From Paramixta manurensis (GTDB taxonomy: Bacteria; Pseudomonadota; Gammaproteobacteria; Enterobacterales; Enterobacteriaceae): a DNA stretch of 64,000 nt. Where the stretch lies: positions 1,674,001 to 1,738,000 of the forward strand of contig NZ_CP054212.1 of assembly GCF_013285385.1 (NCBI RefSeq). The letters run 5' to 3'. Made by a program: the position numbers and the translations under genes. Each line of letters starts with the position of its first letter. The first letter of the stretch is position 1. Shown here in pieces: positions 1-8,336 of the stretch. Below the pieces are notes generated by a model, which was given only the letters and a program-made list of their open reading frames with translations, was not told where the DNA came from and did no database searches.

Positions 1-1185
1 CATCAGGCCGATGATAAAAAAGGCGCAGAAAGCCAGAAGGTCGGTCATCTGACTATGAATTGAGATAAATCCGATGCGGTCGGCAACACTTTTTACTCGC
101 CGCGCTTCGCCGCTAACCTGTAACACATCCCCTTTATTCAACATAATGCTGTCATCAATTGGCATTTCAATCTGACTGCGGATAACCCGGTTTAAAAAGC
201 AGCCGTGATCGGTCAAATTAAGCTTGCTTAGACGCTTATTAACCGCATTGTGGTTTTTAACCACAATCTCTTCCGTTACGATGCGCATGTCCAGCAGGTC
301 GCGATCGAACACTTCCTTACCATTACGGAAACTGGGATCGAGCCGCGAATGGGCATCAGGATAACCGACGAGAGAGATTTCATCGCCCATCTGCAACACG
401 GCATCGCCATCCGGGCTTGCGAGAATACCATTACGGCGGATACGCTCAATATAACAGCCGGTTTGACGATAAATCCCCAGCTCACGCAGGTTCTTGCCAT
501 CGGCCCAGGAAACCAACTCTTGCCCCACGCGATATGCACGAATAACCGGTAAGTAGACTTTGCGCTGGCTGTCGGCATCCAGCCCGCGTTCCCGCGCGAT
601 TTGTTGAGCACTGGTCGATAAATCCTGATGTTGTAATTTCGGCAGATAACGCGCAGCCAAAATCAGGCTGACCAGGCCAACCAAATAAGTGAGCGCGTAG
701 CCAAGGCTAAGATTATCTTGCATGCGACCAAGCAGTTGGCTATCGAACAGCGTTTGCCGCAACGTATCGCCGGCGCCGACCAATACCGGCGTTGAGGTCA
801 TGGACCCGGCTAGCATCCCGGCGGTGAGCCCAATATCCCAGCCGAAAATTTTCCCCAATACCAGCGCGATAAGCAGTGCGCTGCTGACCATTACCATCGC
901 CAGCATCAGATAATTCTTTCCATCGCGAAAGAAAATAGAGAAAAAGTTAGGGCCTGCTTCTACGCCAACGCAAAAAATAAATAACATAAAGCCAAGATTC
1001 AGCGCATCGGTATTGATCAGGAAATGCTGTTGCCCCAATAGAAGCGAAACAACCAAAACGCCAATGGAATTACCAAGTTGAACCGAACCCAATCGTAATT
1101 TCCCCAGGCAAAGCCCAAGTGCTAATACGACAAATAATAACAGGATGTAATTCCCGCTTAACAAATCTGCGACGTTTATGTTCAC
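1..1185 (-). CDS. ybjL: YbjL-type AspT/YidE family transporter (C-terminus beyond window)
   Basis: This is a putative inner-membrane transporter of the aspartate:alanine exchanger (AAE) family; the substrate is unknown. The reading frame is open from a GTG at 1185 (protein starts MNINVADLLSG) to the left edge, about 395 residues. The E. coli protein has about 561, so the last membrane half is missing. The visible part has an N-terminal block of hydrophobic helices (roughly residues 10-190) with the motif SMTSTPVLVGAGDT. It is followed by a soluble part with two TrkA_C/RCK-like ligand-binding modules (about residues 205-380). No ATG lies nearby, so GTG is the likely start. The next gene, ybjM, is divergent. 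Identification is by recalled similarity to E. coli YbjL and by synteny. Confidence 0.93.
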   Translation of the reverse strand, partial: MNINVADLLSGNYILLLFVVLALGLCLGKLRLGSVQLGNSIGVLVVSLLLGQQHFLINTDALNLGFMLFIFCVGVEAGPNFFSIFFRDGKNYLMLAMVMVSSALLIALVLGKIFGWDIGLTAGMLAGSMTSTPVLVGAGDTLRQTLFDSQLLGRMQDNLSLGYALTYLVGLVSLILAARYLPKLQHQDLSTSAQQIARERGLDADSQRKVYLPVIRAYRVGQELVSWADGKNLRELGIYRQTGCYIERIRRNGILASPDGDAVLQMGDEISLVGYPDAHSRLDPSFRNGKEVFDRDLLDMRIVTEEIVVKNHNAVNKRLSKLNLTDHGCFLNRVIRSQIEMPIDDSIMLNKGDVLQVSGEARRVKSVADRIGFISIHSQMTDLLAFCAFFIIGLM

Positions 1186-1469
1186 GGCTTAACTTCTTGT
1201 TTACCAGTAACTTGTTGAAAGAATGGGTTTATTGCGCTAACGTTTATCGTCGTGAACAGGGCGGCGGTAGAAAAGCATGCCGTTCCATCGTCATGGTTCT
1301 CAGAGGATAAATTAAAGCGGCCCTATTTTAGACGGGAATTCATGTCACAGCCAGTAAAAAGCCCTGTCGAGAGAGAAGGTTTATTTTCAATCTTTCTGCA
1401 GCCAAACCTTTCAATGTCACAATATTATCTTCGTGCGATCGGCCTAATCTGAAAAGCTGAGGAAAACCT
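1186..1469. promoter_or_regulatory. ybjL/ybjM divergent intergenic region
   Basis: These 284 bases separate the divergent ybjL and ybjM genes and must hold both promoters. Short open frames cross it, but none has a plausible ribosome binding site or a recognisable product. I could not pick out a convincing -35/-10 pair or operator. Confidence 0.4.
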
Positions 1470-1844
1470 ATGTTATTACATGGCGTCCGTTGGTTTAGCG
1501 TAGTGTTCGGAGCCGCTATTTATTGTGCGGTTTTTATTTTTGTACGTCACGACCTTCTGACTGACAATAATAATCCTTCCCACACGCAATTGGGTCTATT
1601 GTTGTTTATCGCGCCAGGCATGGTCGCCGCTTTCATCGCCCCGCGCGCGCCGCTTAGCGTAGCATTACTTGCCGCGCTTATTGCTACGCCGTTTTGTGTG
1701 CTAGTGACTTGGCTGGTTTACGCCTGTGTCGATAGCTTTTGGCAAGAGATGGCGTGGAATAGTAGTGCGATTTTTTGGAGTGGGTTGGGCGCATTGGTGG
1801 TGATGTTTTGGCGCGCAATGACACCTTCCGGCCGCTTACCTTAA
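1470..1844 (+). CDS. ybjM: YbjM family inner membrane protein
   Basis: This is a small protein of 124 residues and unknown function. It is dominated by four predicted membrane helices (about residues 6-26, 42-60, 63-87 and 100-115). A gagg ribosome binding site lies just before the ATG. It resembles E. coli YbjM in length (about 125), in the motif PGMVAAF and in the FWQE(M/L)AW segment before the last helix. Its position between ybjL and grxA is also conserved. It converges on grxA, with a shared hairpin terminator between the stops. The function cannot be deduced from sequence. Confidence 0.85.
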   Translation: MLLHGVRWFSVVFGAAIYCAVFIFVRHDLLTDNNNPSHTQLGLLLFIAPGMVAAFIAPRAPLSVALLAALIATPFCVLVTWLVYACVDSFWQEMAWNSSAIFWSGLGALVVMFWRAMTPSGRLP

Positions 1845-1863
1845 TCAACCCCCGGCGCATGAA

Positions 1864-1893
1864 AAAACCGGCCCTGTCACCAGAGCCGGTTTT
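1864..1893. terminator. bidirectional terminator between ybjM and grxA
   Basis: The arms AAAACCGGC and GCCGGTTTT pair perfectly around a 12-base loop, between the convergent stops at 1844 and 1904. The A and T runs at each end let the hairpin act on both strands. Confidence 0.85.
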
Positions 1894-1903
1894 CTCTTTA
1901 AGC

Positions 1904-2173
1904 TTAAGATTCCTGAAACAGGCTCAGGTGCTCTTTCGCGTAAGCTTCGAAATCGGTGCAACCGCCAATATGTTTCTGATCAAGGAAGATCTGCGGCACG
2001 GTTTCTACCGGTTTTCCAACGGTTTTTTCCAGATCGGCTTTACTGATACCTTCCGCGTGGATATCAACATAACGGAAATTGAAATCATCGCGCGATTCCG
2101 TCAGTTTTTCCGCCAGCTCTTTTGCGCGAACGCAGTAAGGACAGCCCGGACGACCGAAAATGACAGCAAACAT
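1904..2173 (-). CDS. grxA: glutaredoxin 1
   Basis: This cytoplasmic glutathione-dependent disulfide reductase reduces ribonucleotide reductase, PAPS reductase and oxidised OxyR in E. coli. The 89 residues carry the redox motif CPYC at 11-14, the cis-proline TVP at 58-60 and the glutathione-binding GGCTD at 70-74. All are in the usual places for an 85-residue GrxA. A strong ribosome binding site (aaggag, 7 bases before the ATG) fixes the start. The gene is divergent from nfsA. In E. coli, OxyR activates grxA; I could not recognise an OxyR site here. A CRP-like palindrome lies about 33 bases upstream of the start codon, probably inside the leader. Confidence 0.97.
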   Translation of the reverse strand: MFAVIFGRPGCPYCVRAKELAEKLTESRDDFNFRYVDIHAEGISKADLEKTVGKPVETVPQIFLDQKHIGGCTDFEAYAKEHLSLFQES

Positions 2174-2198
2174 AGGTATCTCCTTAACGATTATTTTG

Positions 2199-2214
2199 TG
2201 TGATCTGAATCACA
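2199..2214. promoter_or_regulatory. CRP-type palindrome between grxA and nfsA
   Basis: TGTGA-tctgaa-TCACA matches the CRP consensus half-sites exactly, with the standard 6-base spacer. It lies 25 bases upstream of the grxA start codon and about 200 upstream of nfsA. Position and perfection suggest a true CRP-family operator, but binding is not shown. Confidence 0.6.
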
Positions 2215-2411
2215 GATTTCAGCTCAATGGCGCTCATGATGCCTGCTTCCTTCCCTGAAAGGAAGAAGGATTTGCCTGTTAGTCTGATTAGTGCAGACTA
2301 TGCAATCCATCGAGATTACGCTTTCCCGGAGGGATTCGGCAACTGTCTGATACGATGAATTTAACCTTAGTAAGCGTTTAATTAAGCAATGTATAGACTG
2401 GAGAAACTGTT

Positions 2412-3134
2412 ATGACGCCCACTATCGAACTGTTACGTTCGCACCGCTCCATACGCGCCTTTGTGGACAAGCCCATTCCGGCCGACTGGCGCGAGGCGAT
2501 TATTGCTGCCGCGCAGTCGGCTTCAAGCTCCAGCTTTTTGCAGTGTTCCTCAATTATTCGTGTCACCGATCCTGAGATGCGTAACACATTAGTGACGCTG
2601 ACCGGCGGGCAGGCCTATGTGGCGCAAGCCGCCGAATTTTGGGTATATTGCGCCGATTTTAACCGCCACCTGCAAATCTGCCCGGAAGCGCATCTCGGGA
2701 TGGCGGAGCAGCTGTTATTAGGGTGTGTTGATACGGCATTAATGGCGCAAAATGCGATGGTCGCGGCAGAATCATTAGGTCTGGGGGGCGTCTATATTGG
2801 CGGTATTCGTAACAATATCGAACCGGTTGCCGAATTGCTTGCCCTGCCGAAATATGTACTGCCCTTATTTGGTATGTGCCTCGGCTGGCCCGCGCAGCAA
2901 CCCGATCTGAAGCCGCGCATCCCCCCGCAGATGCTGGTGCACGAAAACCATTACCAGGCAGTTGATCCTGCGGTACTGGCTGATTACGATCGCCACCTGA
3001 TTGAGTACTACACTACGCGTGATAGCAATCGCCGCCAGGAGAGCTGGAGCGAGCATATCCGTAAAACCATCATTAGAGAAAACCGCCCCTTTATTCTGGA
3101 CTTTCTGCATAAACAGGGCTGGGCGACGCGTTAA
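2412..3134 (+). CDS. nfsA: oxygen-insensitive NADPH nitroreductase NfsA
   Basis: This is an FMN-dependent, two-electron nitroreductase of the cytoplasm, a homodimer in E. coli that also reduces quinones and chromate. The 240 residues match the usual length. The FMN-phosphate contacts H11, S13 and R15 are present in SHRSIRAF, followed by the serine-rich SASSSSFLQ. The mid-protein GLGGVYIGGIRNN and the family's GMCLGWP segment are intact. In E. coli, nfsA follows ybjC in a SoxRS/MarA-regulated operon. Here ybjC is absent and nfsA has its own leader of about 238 bases. rimK follows after 24 bases, so nfsA-rimK-ybjN may be co-transcribed. Confidence 0.96.
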   Translation: MTPTIELLRSHRSIRAFVDKPIPADWREAIIAAAQSASSSSFLQCSSIIRVTDPEMRNTLVTLTGGQAYVAQAAEFWVYCADFNRHLQICPEAHLGMAEQLLLGCVDTALMAQNAMVAAESLGLGGVYIGGIRNNIEPVAELLALPKYVLPLFGMCLGWPAQQPDLKPRIPPQMLVHENHYQAVDPAVLADYDRHLIEYYTTRDSNRRQESWSEHIRKTIIRENRPFILDFLHKQGWATR

Positions 3135-3158
3135 CGACGCTTTTTCGGAGGCCTTTGG

Positions 3159-4061
3159 GTGAAAATTGCCATTTTGTCCCGCGATGGTTCGCTCTATTCC
3201 TGTAAACGCTTACGGGAGGCTGCGCAGGCGCGCGGCCATAGCGTTGAGATTATTGATCCACTCTCATGTTACATGAATATCAACCCGGCTTCGCCAGCGG
3301 TGCACTATCGCGGGCGGCAACTGGGCTATTTCGATGCGGTGATCCCTCGCATTGGGTCCGCCATCACCTTCTACGGTACGGCGGTGTTACGGCAATTTGA
3401 AATGTGCGGCAGCTATCCGCTCAATGAGTCGGTGGCCATTACCCGAGCGCGTGACAAACTGCGTTCGCTACAGTTACTCGCGCGCCAGGGAATTGATATG
3501 CCGGTCACCGGCTTTGCGCATTCGCCGGATGATACCCACGATCTGATTGAGATGGTGGGCGGCGCGCCATTGGTGGTTAAGCTGGTTGAAGGAACCCAAG
3601 GCATTGGCGTGGTACTGGCAGAAACGCGGCAGGCGGCGGAAAGTGTGATTGACGCTTTTCGCGGCCTCAACGCCCATATTCTGGTGCAAGAGTTTATTAA
3701 AGAGGCGCAGGGGCGAGACATCCGTTGCCTGGTGATTGGCGACGAAGTGGTTGCGGCAATTGAGCGCGAGGCGAAGGAGGGCGATTTTCGTTCCAATCTG
3801 CACCGCGGCGGCCGGGCGCGCTGTGTAGAAATTACCGAACGCGAACGCGAAATCGCGGTAAAGGCTGTCGCCACGCTCGGGCTGGATGTGGCGGGGGTCG
3901 ATATTCTACGCGCTAAACGAGGCCCGCTAGTGATGGAGGTGAATGCGTCGCCGGGCTTAGAAGGGATTGAAACCACTACGGGTTTAAACATTGCCGCGAT
4001 GATGGTGGACTGGATTGAACAGCAGGCGCGACCGGGCTTCTGTCTTAAAACCGGTGGTTAG
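3159..4061 (+). CDS. rimK: ribosomal protein S6--L-glutamate ligase RimK
   Basis: This ATP-grasp enzyme adds glutamate residues to the C-terminus of ribosomal protein S6. The length, 300 residues, is that of the E. coli protein. The start is GTG at 3159, preceded by a strong ggagg with 9-base spacing. An N-terminal Rossmann-like domain (about 1-100) leads into the ATP-grasp domain (about 105-290). Visible are the lysine-containing VVKLVEGTQGIGVVLAE and the Mg-ligand region near the end, VMEVNASPGLEGIE. It lies 24 bases after nfsA, as in enteric relatives. Confidence 0.97.
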   Translation: MKIAILSRDGSLYSCKRLREAAQARGHSVEIIDPLSCYMNINPASPAVHYRGRQLGYFDAVIPRIGSAITFYGTAVLRQFEMCGSYPLNESVAITRARDKLRSLQLLARQGIDMPVTGFAHSPDDTHDLIEMVGGAPLVVKLVEGTQGIGVVLAETRQAAESVIDAFRGLNAHILVQEFIKEAQGRDIRCLVIGDEVVAAIEREAKEGDFRSNLHRGGRARCVEITEREREIAVKAVATLGLDVAGVDILRAKRGPLVMEVNASPGLEGIETTTGLNIAAMMVDWIEQQARPGFCLKTGG

Positions 4062-4150
4062 GCGCTATATTTCATCGGCGAGCATGGTTTTCGCCCCCGT
4101 TTTTCCGTAAGCTATTGCGCTTATTTGAACGCGGCATGGGGCAGTAGCAT

Positions 4151-4630
4151 ATGGATTCACTCGTCGTTCCAGATTTAGACGTATTACGACGTTGGCTGGA
4201 TCAGCAAAGTATTACTTGGTTTGAATGTGATGCCTGCCAGGCGCTGCATTTGCCGCATATGCAAAATTTTGAAGGTGTGTTTGACGCCAAGTTAGATTTG
4301 GTGGATGACGTTATCCTGTTTTCGGCGCTGGCGGAGGTGAAGCCAACGGCATTAATTCCACTCGTCGCCGATTTATCGCAGATTAACGCCAGTTCGCTGA
4401 CCGTGAAGGCTTTTCTCGACATTCAGGATGATAACTTACCGAAGTTGATTGTTTGCCAGTCGATCATTGCCAGCGCCGGTTTAACCTTTGGTCAGTTCGC
4501 CGGCTTTATGAAGCAGAGCGAAGAGCAAATTTCAATGGTGATTATGGAAGCCTTTGCCAATAATTTACTGATGCAAGGCGAAGAAGAAGACCCGGTCGCA
4601 TCTGGCGTGCGGCAGTCAATGCTGCACTAA
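4151..4630 (+). CDS. ybjN: YbjN family protein
   Basis: This is a 159-residue cytoplasmic protein with no signal peptide or membrane segment. The family has a type III secretion chaperone-like fold. In E. coli and Erwinia, YbjN has been linked to motility, exopolysaccharide and stress phenotypes, but the mechanism is unknown. The conserved segments WFECDACQALHLPHMQNF and SSLTVKAFLD(I/M)QDDNLPKL are present. It lies 89 bases after rimK and ends at a clear terminator. The divergent C-terminus is typical of the family. Confidence 0.93.
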   Translation: MDSLVVPDLDVLRRWLDQQSITWFECDACQALHLPHMQNFEGVFDAKLDLVDDVILFSALAEVKPTALIPLVADLSQINASSLTVKAFLDIQDDNLPKLIVCQSIIASAGLTFGQFAGFMKQSEEQISMVIMEAFANNLLMQGEEEDPVASGVRQSMLH

Positions 4631-4648
4631 TCCCCCAATCGCTTGCTG

Positions 4649-4672
4649 AATGCCGCATTACGCGGCATTTTC
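4649..4672 (+). terminator. terminator of nfsA-rimK-ybjN
   Basis: AATGCCGC and GCGGCATT pair around a 5-base loop, followed by a T-rich tract, 19 bases after the ybjN stop. Confidence 0.85.
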
Positions 4673-4995
4673 CATTTTTATCCCACCATTTTTTATTCTG
4701 CATTTTGCCCTTTAATGCCAGATATTTCTCGCGGTTTATGCCATATCTGGCGTATCACATAGAAGAAACATGCATAAAAAATCGATAAAAGGCGTTTTTT
4801 ACGCTAGGGGCTAGTCTGCGCTCGCCAGTGGGGCTATTCTTGCGGGGCTGCATTTTGCGTGCAATGCCCGCTCAGGCATCATTTTTTTCTATTAAACTGC
4901 AGATGAATAATGATTCATTGTAAGCCAGTAATTTAACGCGTGATTCGCTTGTTCTGCATGGGGAACGAACCCCCCGCTTTTGGAGGAAGGAAGAC
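4673..4995 (+). promoter_or_regulatory. potF upstream region with a long-armed dyad
   Basis: This gene-free stretch precedes potF and should carry its promoter. GCCAGATAT at 4717-4725 and ATATCTGGC at 4743-4751 form a perfect 9-base inverted repeat with a 17-base spacer. A weaker dyad built on GCATT/AATGC lies near 4850-4867. E. coli potFGHI is controlled by nitrogen (NtrC), but I could not recognise a convincing sigma-54 element. The potF ribosome binding site is tggaggaagg. Confidence 0.5.
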
Positions 4996-6105
4996 ATGTT
5001 CAACCAACGTAAAAAATGGTTGTCGGGTGTGGTGGCTGGTGTGCTAATGGCGGTTTCCGCCGGTACCCTGGCAGAGCAAAAAACGCTGCACGTTTACAAC
5101 TGGTCAGATTATATTTCGCCAGACACGGTGCCCAATTTTGAAAAACAAACCGGGATTAAAGTTGTCTATGACGTGTTTGACTCCAATGAGGTGTTGGAAG
5201 GCAAACTGATGGCGGGCAGCACCGGTTACGATGTGGTGGTTCCTTCTTCCAGTTTCCTGGCGCGTCAGTTGCAATCCGGCGTTTTCCAGCCGTTGGATAA
5301 AAGCAAATTACCAAACTATAAAAATCTCGATCCGGCGCTGCTGAAAAAACTTGAGGAACACGATCCCGGCAATAAATACGCTATCCCTTATTTGTGGGCT
5401 ACTACCGGCATTGGTTATAACGTTGATAAAGTCAAAGCAGTGCTGGGGAAAGATGCGCCGGTAAATAGCTGGGATCTGGTGCTGAAACCGGAAAATCTGG
5501 AAAAACTGAAAAGCTGCGGCGTCTCTTTCCTTGATGCGCCTGAAGAGATTTTCGCCACGGTACTGAACTACTTGGGCAAAGATCCGAACAGTTCCGACCC
5601 GAAAGATTACTCTGGCGCAGCGACCGATTTATTACTGAAGCTGCGTCCGAGCATTCGCTATTTCCATTCCTCGCAATATATCAACGACCTTGCGAATGGT
5701 AATACGTGTGTGGCTATCGGCTGGGCGGGCGATATTTTGCAGGCTAAAAACCGCGCTATTGAAGCAAAAAACGGCGTACATCTGGCGTATAGCATTCCAA
5801 AAGAGGGCGCATTGGCCTTCTTCGATATGATGGCGATTCCGAAAGATGCGAAAAATGTTGATGAAGCCTATCAGTTCCTGAACTACATCATGGATCCGAA
5901 GGTCATTGCCGACATTTCTGACAAGATGTTCTATGCCAACGGTAATAAGGCATCGTTGCCGCTGATTAATGCTGATATTCGCAATAATCCGGGGATTTTC
6001 CCCACGCCGGAAACCATGTCGAAATTGTTTGTGCTGAAAGTACAGGAACCGAAACTTGATCGGGTACGTACGCGCGCATGGACTAAAGTTAAAAGTGGTA
6101 AATAA
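4996..6105 (+). CDS. potF: putrescine ABC transporter, periplasmic binding protein
   Basis: This periplasmic solute-binding protein delivers putrescine to the PotGHI importer. It has 369 residues. The N-terminus MFNQRKKWL plus a hydrophobic core and a GTLA end indicates a Sec signal peptide cleaved after about residue 26, leaving EQKTLHVYNWSDYI, the hallmark start of mature PotF/PotD proteins. Aromatic and acidic residues expected for diamine binding occur in NWSDY, the SSS segment and AIGWAGD. It is followed after a hairpin by potG, an arrangement that usually lets the binding protein be made in excess of the membrane components. Confidence 0.97.
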   Translation: MFNQRKKWLSGVVAGVLMAVSAGTLAEQKTLHVYNWSDYISPDTVPNFEKQTGIKVVYDVFDSNEVLEGKLMAGSTGYDVVVPSSSFLARQLQSGVFQPLDKSKLPNYKNLDPALLKKLEEHDPGNKYAIPYLWATTGIGYNVDKVKAVLGKDAPVNSWDLVLKPENLEKLKSCGVSFLDAPEEIFATVLNYLGKDPNSSDPKDYSGAATDLLLKLRPSIRYFHSSQYINDLANGNTCVAIGWAGDILQAKNRAIEAKNGVHLAYSIPKEGALAFFDMMAIPKDAKNVDEAYQFLNYIMDPKVIADISDKMFYANGNKASLPLINADIRNNPGIFPTPETMSKLFVLKVQEPKLDRVRTRAWTKVKSGK

Positions 6106-6140
6106 TTCGTCGAAGACGAGTTGATTCCATGGAGTTAACG

Positions 6141-6169
6141 CAACAGAGGTTCTGTCCTGGCCTCTGTTG
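6141..6169 (+). terminator. hairpin between potF and potG (partial terminator or processing stop)
   Basis: CAACAGAGG and CCTCTGTTG form a perfect 9-base stem with an 11-base loop. The downstream bases are only mildly T-rich. An attenuator or mRNA-stabilising hairpin within the pot operon is more likely than a full stop, because potG has no other obvious promoter. Confidence 0.65.
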
Positions 6170-6220
6170 CGTCATTTGTGCGGCTCCTTGCCGTAACGTT
6201 CCGCTTAGCGCCGGAGATAA

Positions 6221-7360
6221 ATGTTAGTGAACGACGCGATCCCCCGCCCTCAAAGTAAACCGGTGAAGGCGCTGACGCCTTTGCTGGAGATCCGCAACCT
6301 GACCAAATCATTTGATGGTCAGCATGCTGTTGATGATGTCAGTCTGACGATTTATAAAGGCGAAATATTTGCGCTGCTGGGCGCTTCCGGTTGCGGTAAA
6401 TCAACCTTGCTGCGGATGTTGGCCGGGTTTGAAACACCCACTCACGGGCAAATTGTGTTGGATGGACAAGATTTGTCCCACGTGCCGCCTTATCAGCGCC
6501 CCATCAATATGATGTTTCAATCTTACGCCTTGTTTCCTCACCTAACGGTGGAACAAAACATCGCCTTCGGCCTGAAACAGGATCGTTTACCCAAGGCGGA
6601 AATTGCCGGGCGCGTTGAGGAAATGCTGGCGCTGGTACATATGCAAGAGTTTGCCAAACGCAAACCGCATCAACTCTCCGGCGGACAGCGTCAGCGCGTG
6701 GCGCTGGCCCGTAGCCTGGCAAAACGGCCGAAATTGTTGTTGCTGGATGAGCCAATGGGGGCGCTGGATAAAAAGTTGCGGGACCGTATGCAACTTGAAG
6801 TGGTGGATATTCTTGAGCGTGTCGGCGCTACCTGCGTGATGGTGACGCACGATCAGGAAGAGGCGATGACCATGGCCGGGCGGATCGCGATTATGAATCG
6901 CGGGAAGTTTGTGCAGATTGGCGAGCCGGAAGAGATTTACGAGCATCCCACCAGTCGCTACAGCGCGGAGTTTATTGGGTCGGTCAACGTGTTTGAAGGC
7001 CTGTTACATGAACGTCAGCCAGATGGGTTGGTCATTCAAAGCCCAGGCTTGATGCATCCTCTCAAAGTTGACTCCGATGTTTCCGTGATGGATAACGTGC
7101 CGGTGTATGTCGCGCTGCGTCCGGAAAAAGTGATGCTGTGTGAAGAGGTACCCGCCGATGGCTGTAATTTTGCCGTTGGGGAAGTCACCCACATTGCCTA
7201 CCTCGGCGACTTATCGATTTATCACGTGCGGTTACGCAGCGGCCAGATGATTAGCGCGCAGCTACAGAATGCGCACCGTTTCCGCAAAGGCGCGCCGACA
7301 TGGGGCGATGAAGTGCGGCTCTGTTGGGAAGCCGACAGTTGCGTGGTTTTGACGGTATAG
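6221..7360 (+). CDS. potG: putrescine ABC transporter, ATP-binding protein
   Basis: This is the cytoplasmic ATPase subunit of the putrescine importer. The 379 residues include Walker A GASGCGKST (54-62), Q-loop FQSYALFPH, signature LSGGQRQR, Walker B LLLLDEP and switch VTHDQEEA. A C-terminal TOBE-type regulatory domain (about 290-379) is typical of the CUT1/MOI-like group. The start is uncertain. The ATG at 6221 has ggag only 4 bases away, while an in-frame GTG at 6227 (giving MNDAIPRPQ, as in E. coli) has better spacing. potH follows after 7-10 bases. Confidence 0.96.
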   Translation: MLVNDAIPRPQSKPVKALTPLLEIRNLTKSFDGQHAVDDVSLTIYKGEIFALLGASGCGKSTLLRMLAGFETPTHGQIVLDGQDLSHVPPYQRPINMMFQSYALFPHLTVEQNIAFGLKQDRLPKAEIAGRVEEMLALVHMQEFAKRKPHQLSGGQRQRVALARSLAKRPKLLLLDEPMGALDKKLRDRMQLEVVDILERVGATCVMVTHDQEEAMTMAGRIAIMNRGKFVQIGEPEEIYEHPTSRYSAEFIGSVNVFEGLLHERQPDGLVIQSPGLMHPLKVDSDVSVMDNVPVYVALRPEKVMLCEEVPADGCNFAVGEVTHIAYLGDLSIYHVRLRSGQMISAQLQNAHRFRKGAPTWGDEVRLCWEADSCVVLTV

Positions 7361-7370
7361 GGGAGGGATG

Positions 7371-8336
7371 ATGAGCACATTCAGCGAACCGGCGGGCAGT
7401 AAACCGCCAAACCGCGCAGCGCATCCGCTAAAAAACGCCTTAACGCGGGTGAAAATGAAACATGGCCGCAAACTGGCGATTGCGTTGCCTTATCTGTGGC
7501 TGACGCTGTTTTTTCTGCTGCCGTTTCTTATTGTGGTCAAAATCAGTTTTGCCGATATTGCCCGCGCGATCCCGCCTTATACCGATCTAATTACCTGGGC
7601 TGACGACCAGCTTAATGTGGTACTTAATCTGGCGAACTATTTCCAGTTAACCGACGATCCGCTGTATGCCGATGCGTATTTACAATCATTAAAAGTGGCA
7701 GCGATCTCTACCTTGATCTGCCTGGTGATTGGTTATCCGCTCGCATGGGCGGTGGCACACAGTAAACCCTCGGTACGTAATGTTCTGTTATTGCTGGTTA
7801 TCTTACCTTCCTGGACCTCTTTTTTGGTGCGCGTTTACGCCTGGATGGGGTTACTAAACAATAATGGCATTCTGAACCGCTTTTTATTGTGGCTGGGGGT
7901 GATCGATCACCCTTTAGTGATTCTGTATACCAATACTGCCGTCTATATCGGCATTGTGTATTGCTATTTACCGTTTATGGTTCTGCCAATTTATACCGCG
8001 TTGACGCGGATTGATTACTCGTTGGTGGAAGCCTCGCTTGACTTAGGCGCTCGCCCGCTAAAAACGTTTTTCAGCGTTATTGTCCCGCTTACGCGCGGTG
8101 GAATTATTGCCGGTTCAATGCTGGTGTTTATTCCGGCGGTTGGCGAATACGTGATTCCTGAACTGTTAGGCGGCCCGGATAGCATTATGATTGGGCGTAT
8201 TTTATGGCAGGAGTTTTTTAATAATCGCGACTGGCCGGTGGCTTCGGCATTGGCGGTGATTATTTTGCTGATCCTGATTTTGCCGATTATCTGGTTCCAT
8301 AAACATCAGAATAAAACGCTGGGGGAGAAAGCATGA
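7371..8336 (+). CDS. potH: putrescine ABC transporter, permease PotH
   Basis: This is one of two inner-membrane channel subunits of the putrescine importer. It has six predicted membrane helices after a cytoplasmic N-terminus. The permease EAA loop is seen as VEASLDLGARPLKTFF, about 100 residues from the C-terminus. Two adjacent ATGs (7368, 7371) are possible. I chose the second because the gggaggg ribosome binding site would abut the first, and MST... matches relatives. It overlaps potI by ATGA, which implies translational coupling. Confidence 0.96.
   Translation: MSTFSEPAGSKPPNRAAHPLKNALTRVKMKHGRKLAIALPYLWLTLFFLLPFLIVVKISFADIARAIPPYTDLITWADDQLNVVLNLANYFQLTDDPLYADAYLQSLKVAAISTLICLVIGYPLAWAVAHSKPSVRNVLLLLVILPSWTSFLVRVYAWMGLLNNNGILNRFLLWLGVIDHPLVILYTNTAVYIGIVYCYLPFMVLPIYTALTRIDYSLVEASLDLGARPLKTFFSVIVPLTRGGIIAGSMLVFIPAVGEYVIPELLGGPDSIMIGRILWQEFFNNRDWPVASALAVIILLILILPIIWFHKHQNKTLGEKA

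Noticed and set aside
1252..1452. 66-codon frame between ybjL and ybjM
   Set aside because: No binding site and no family resemblance; it overlaps the divergent promoter region.
3413..3991. 192-codon open frame antisense to rimK
   Set aside because: Ser/Arg/Thr-rich low-information translation, wholly inside rimK, with no binding site.
7360..7367. KOPS-like GGGGAGGG at the potG-potH junction
   Set aside because: It matches GGGNAGGG, but it also forms the potH ribosome binding site, and a single 8-base match in 64 kb is expected by chance. No oriented set could be shown.
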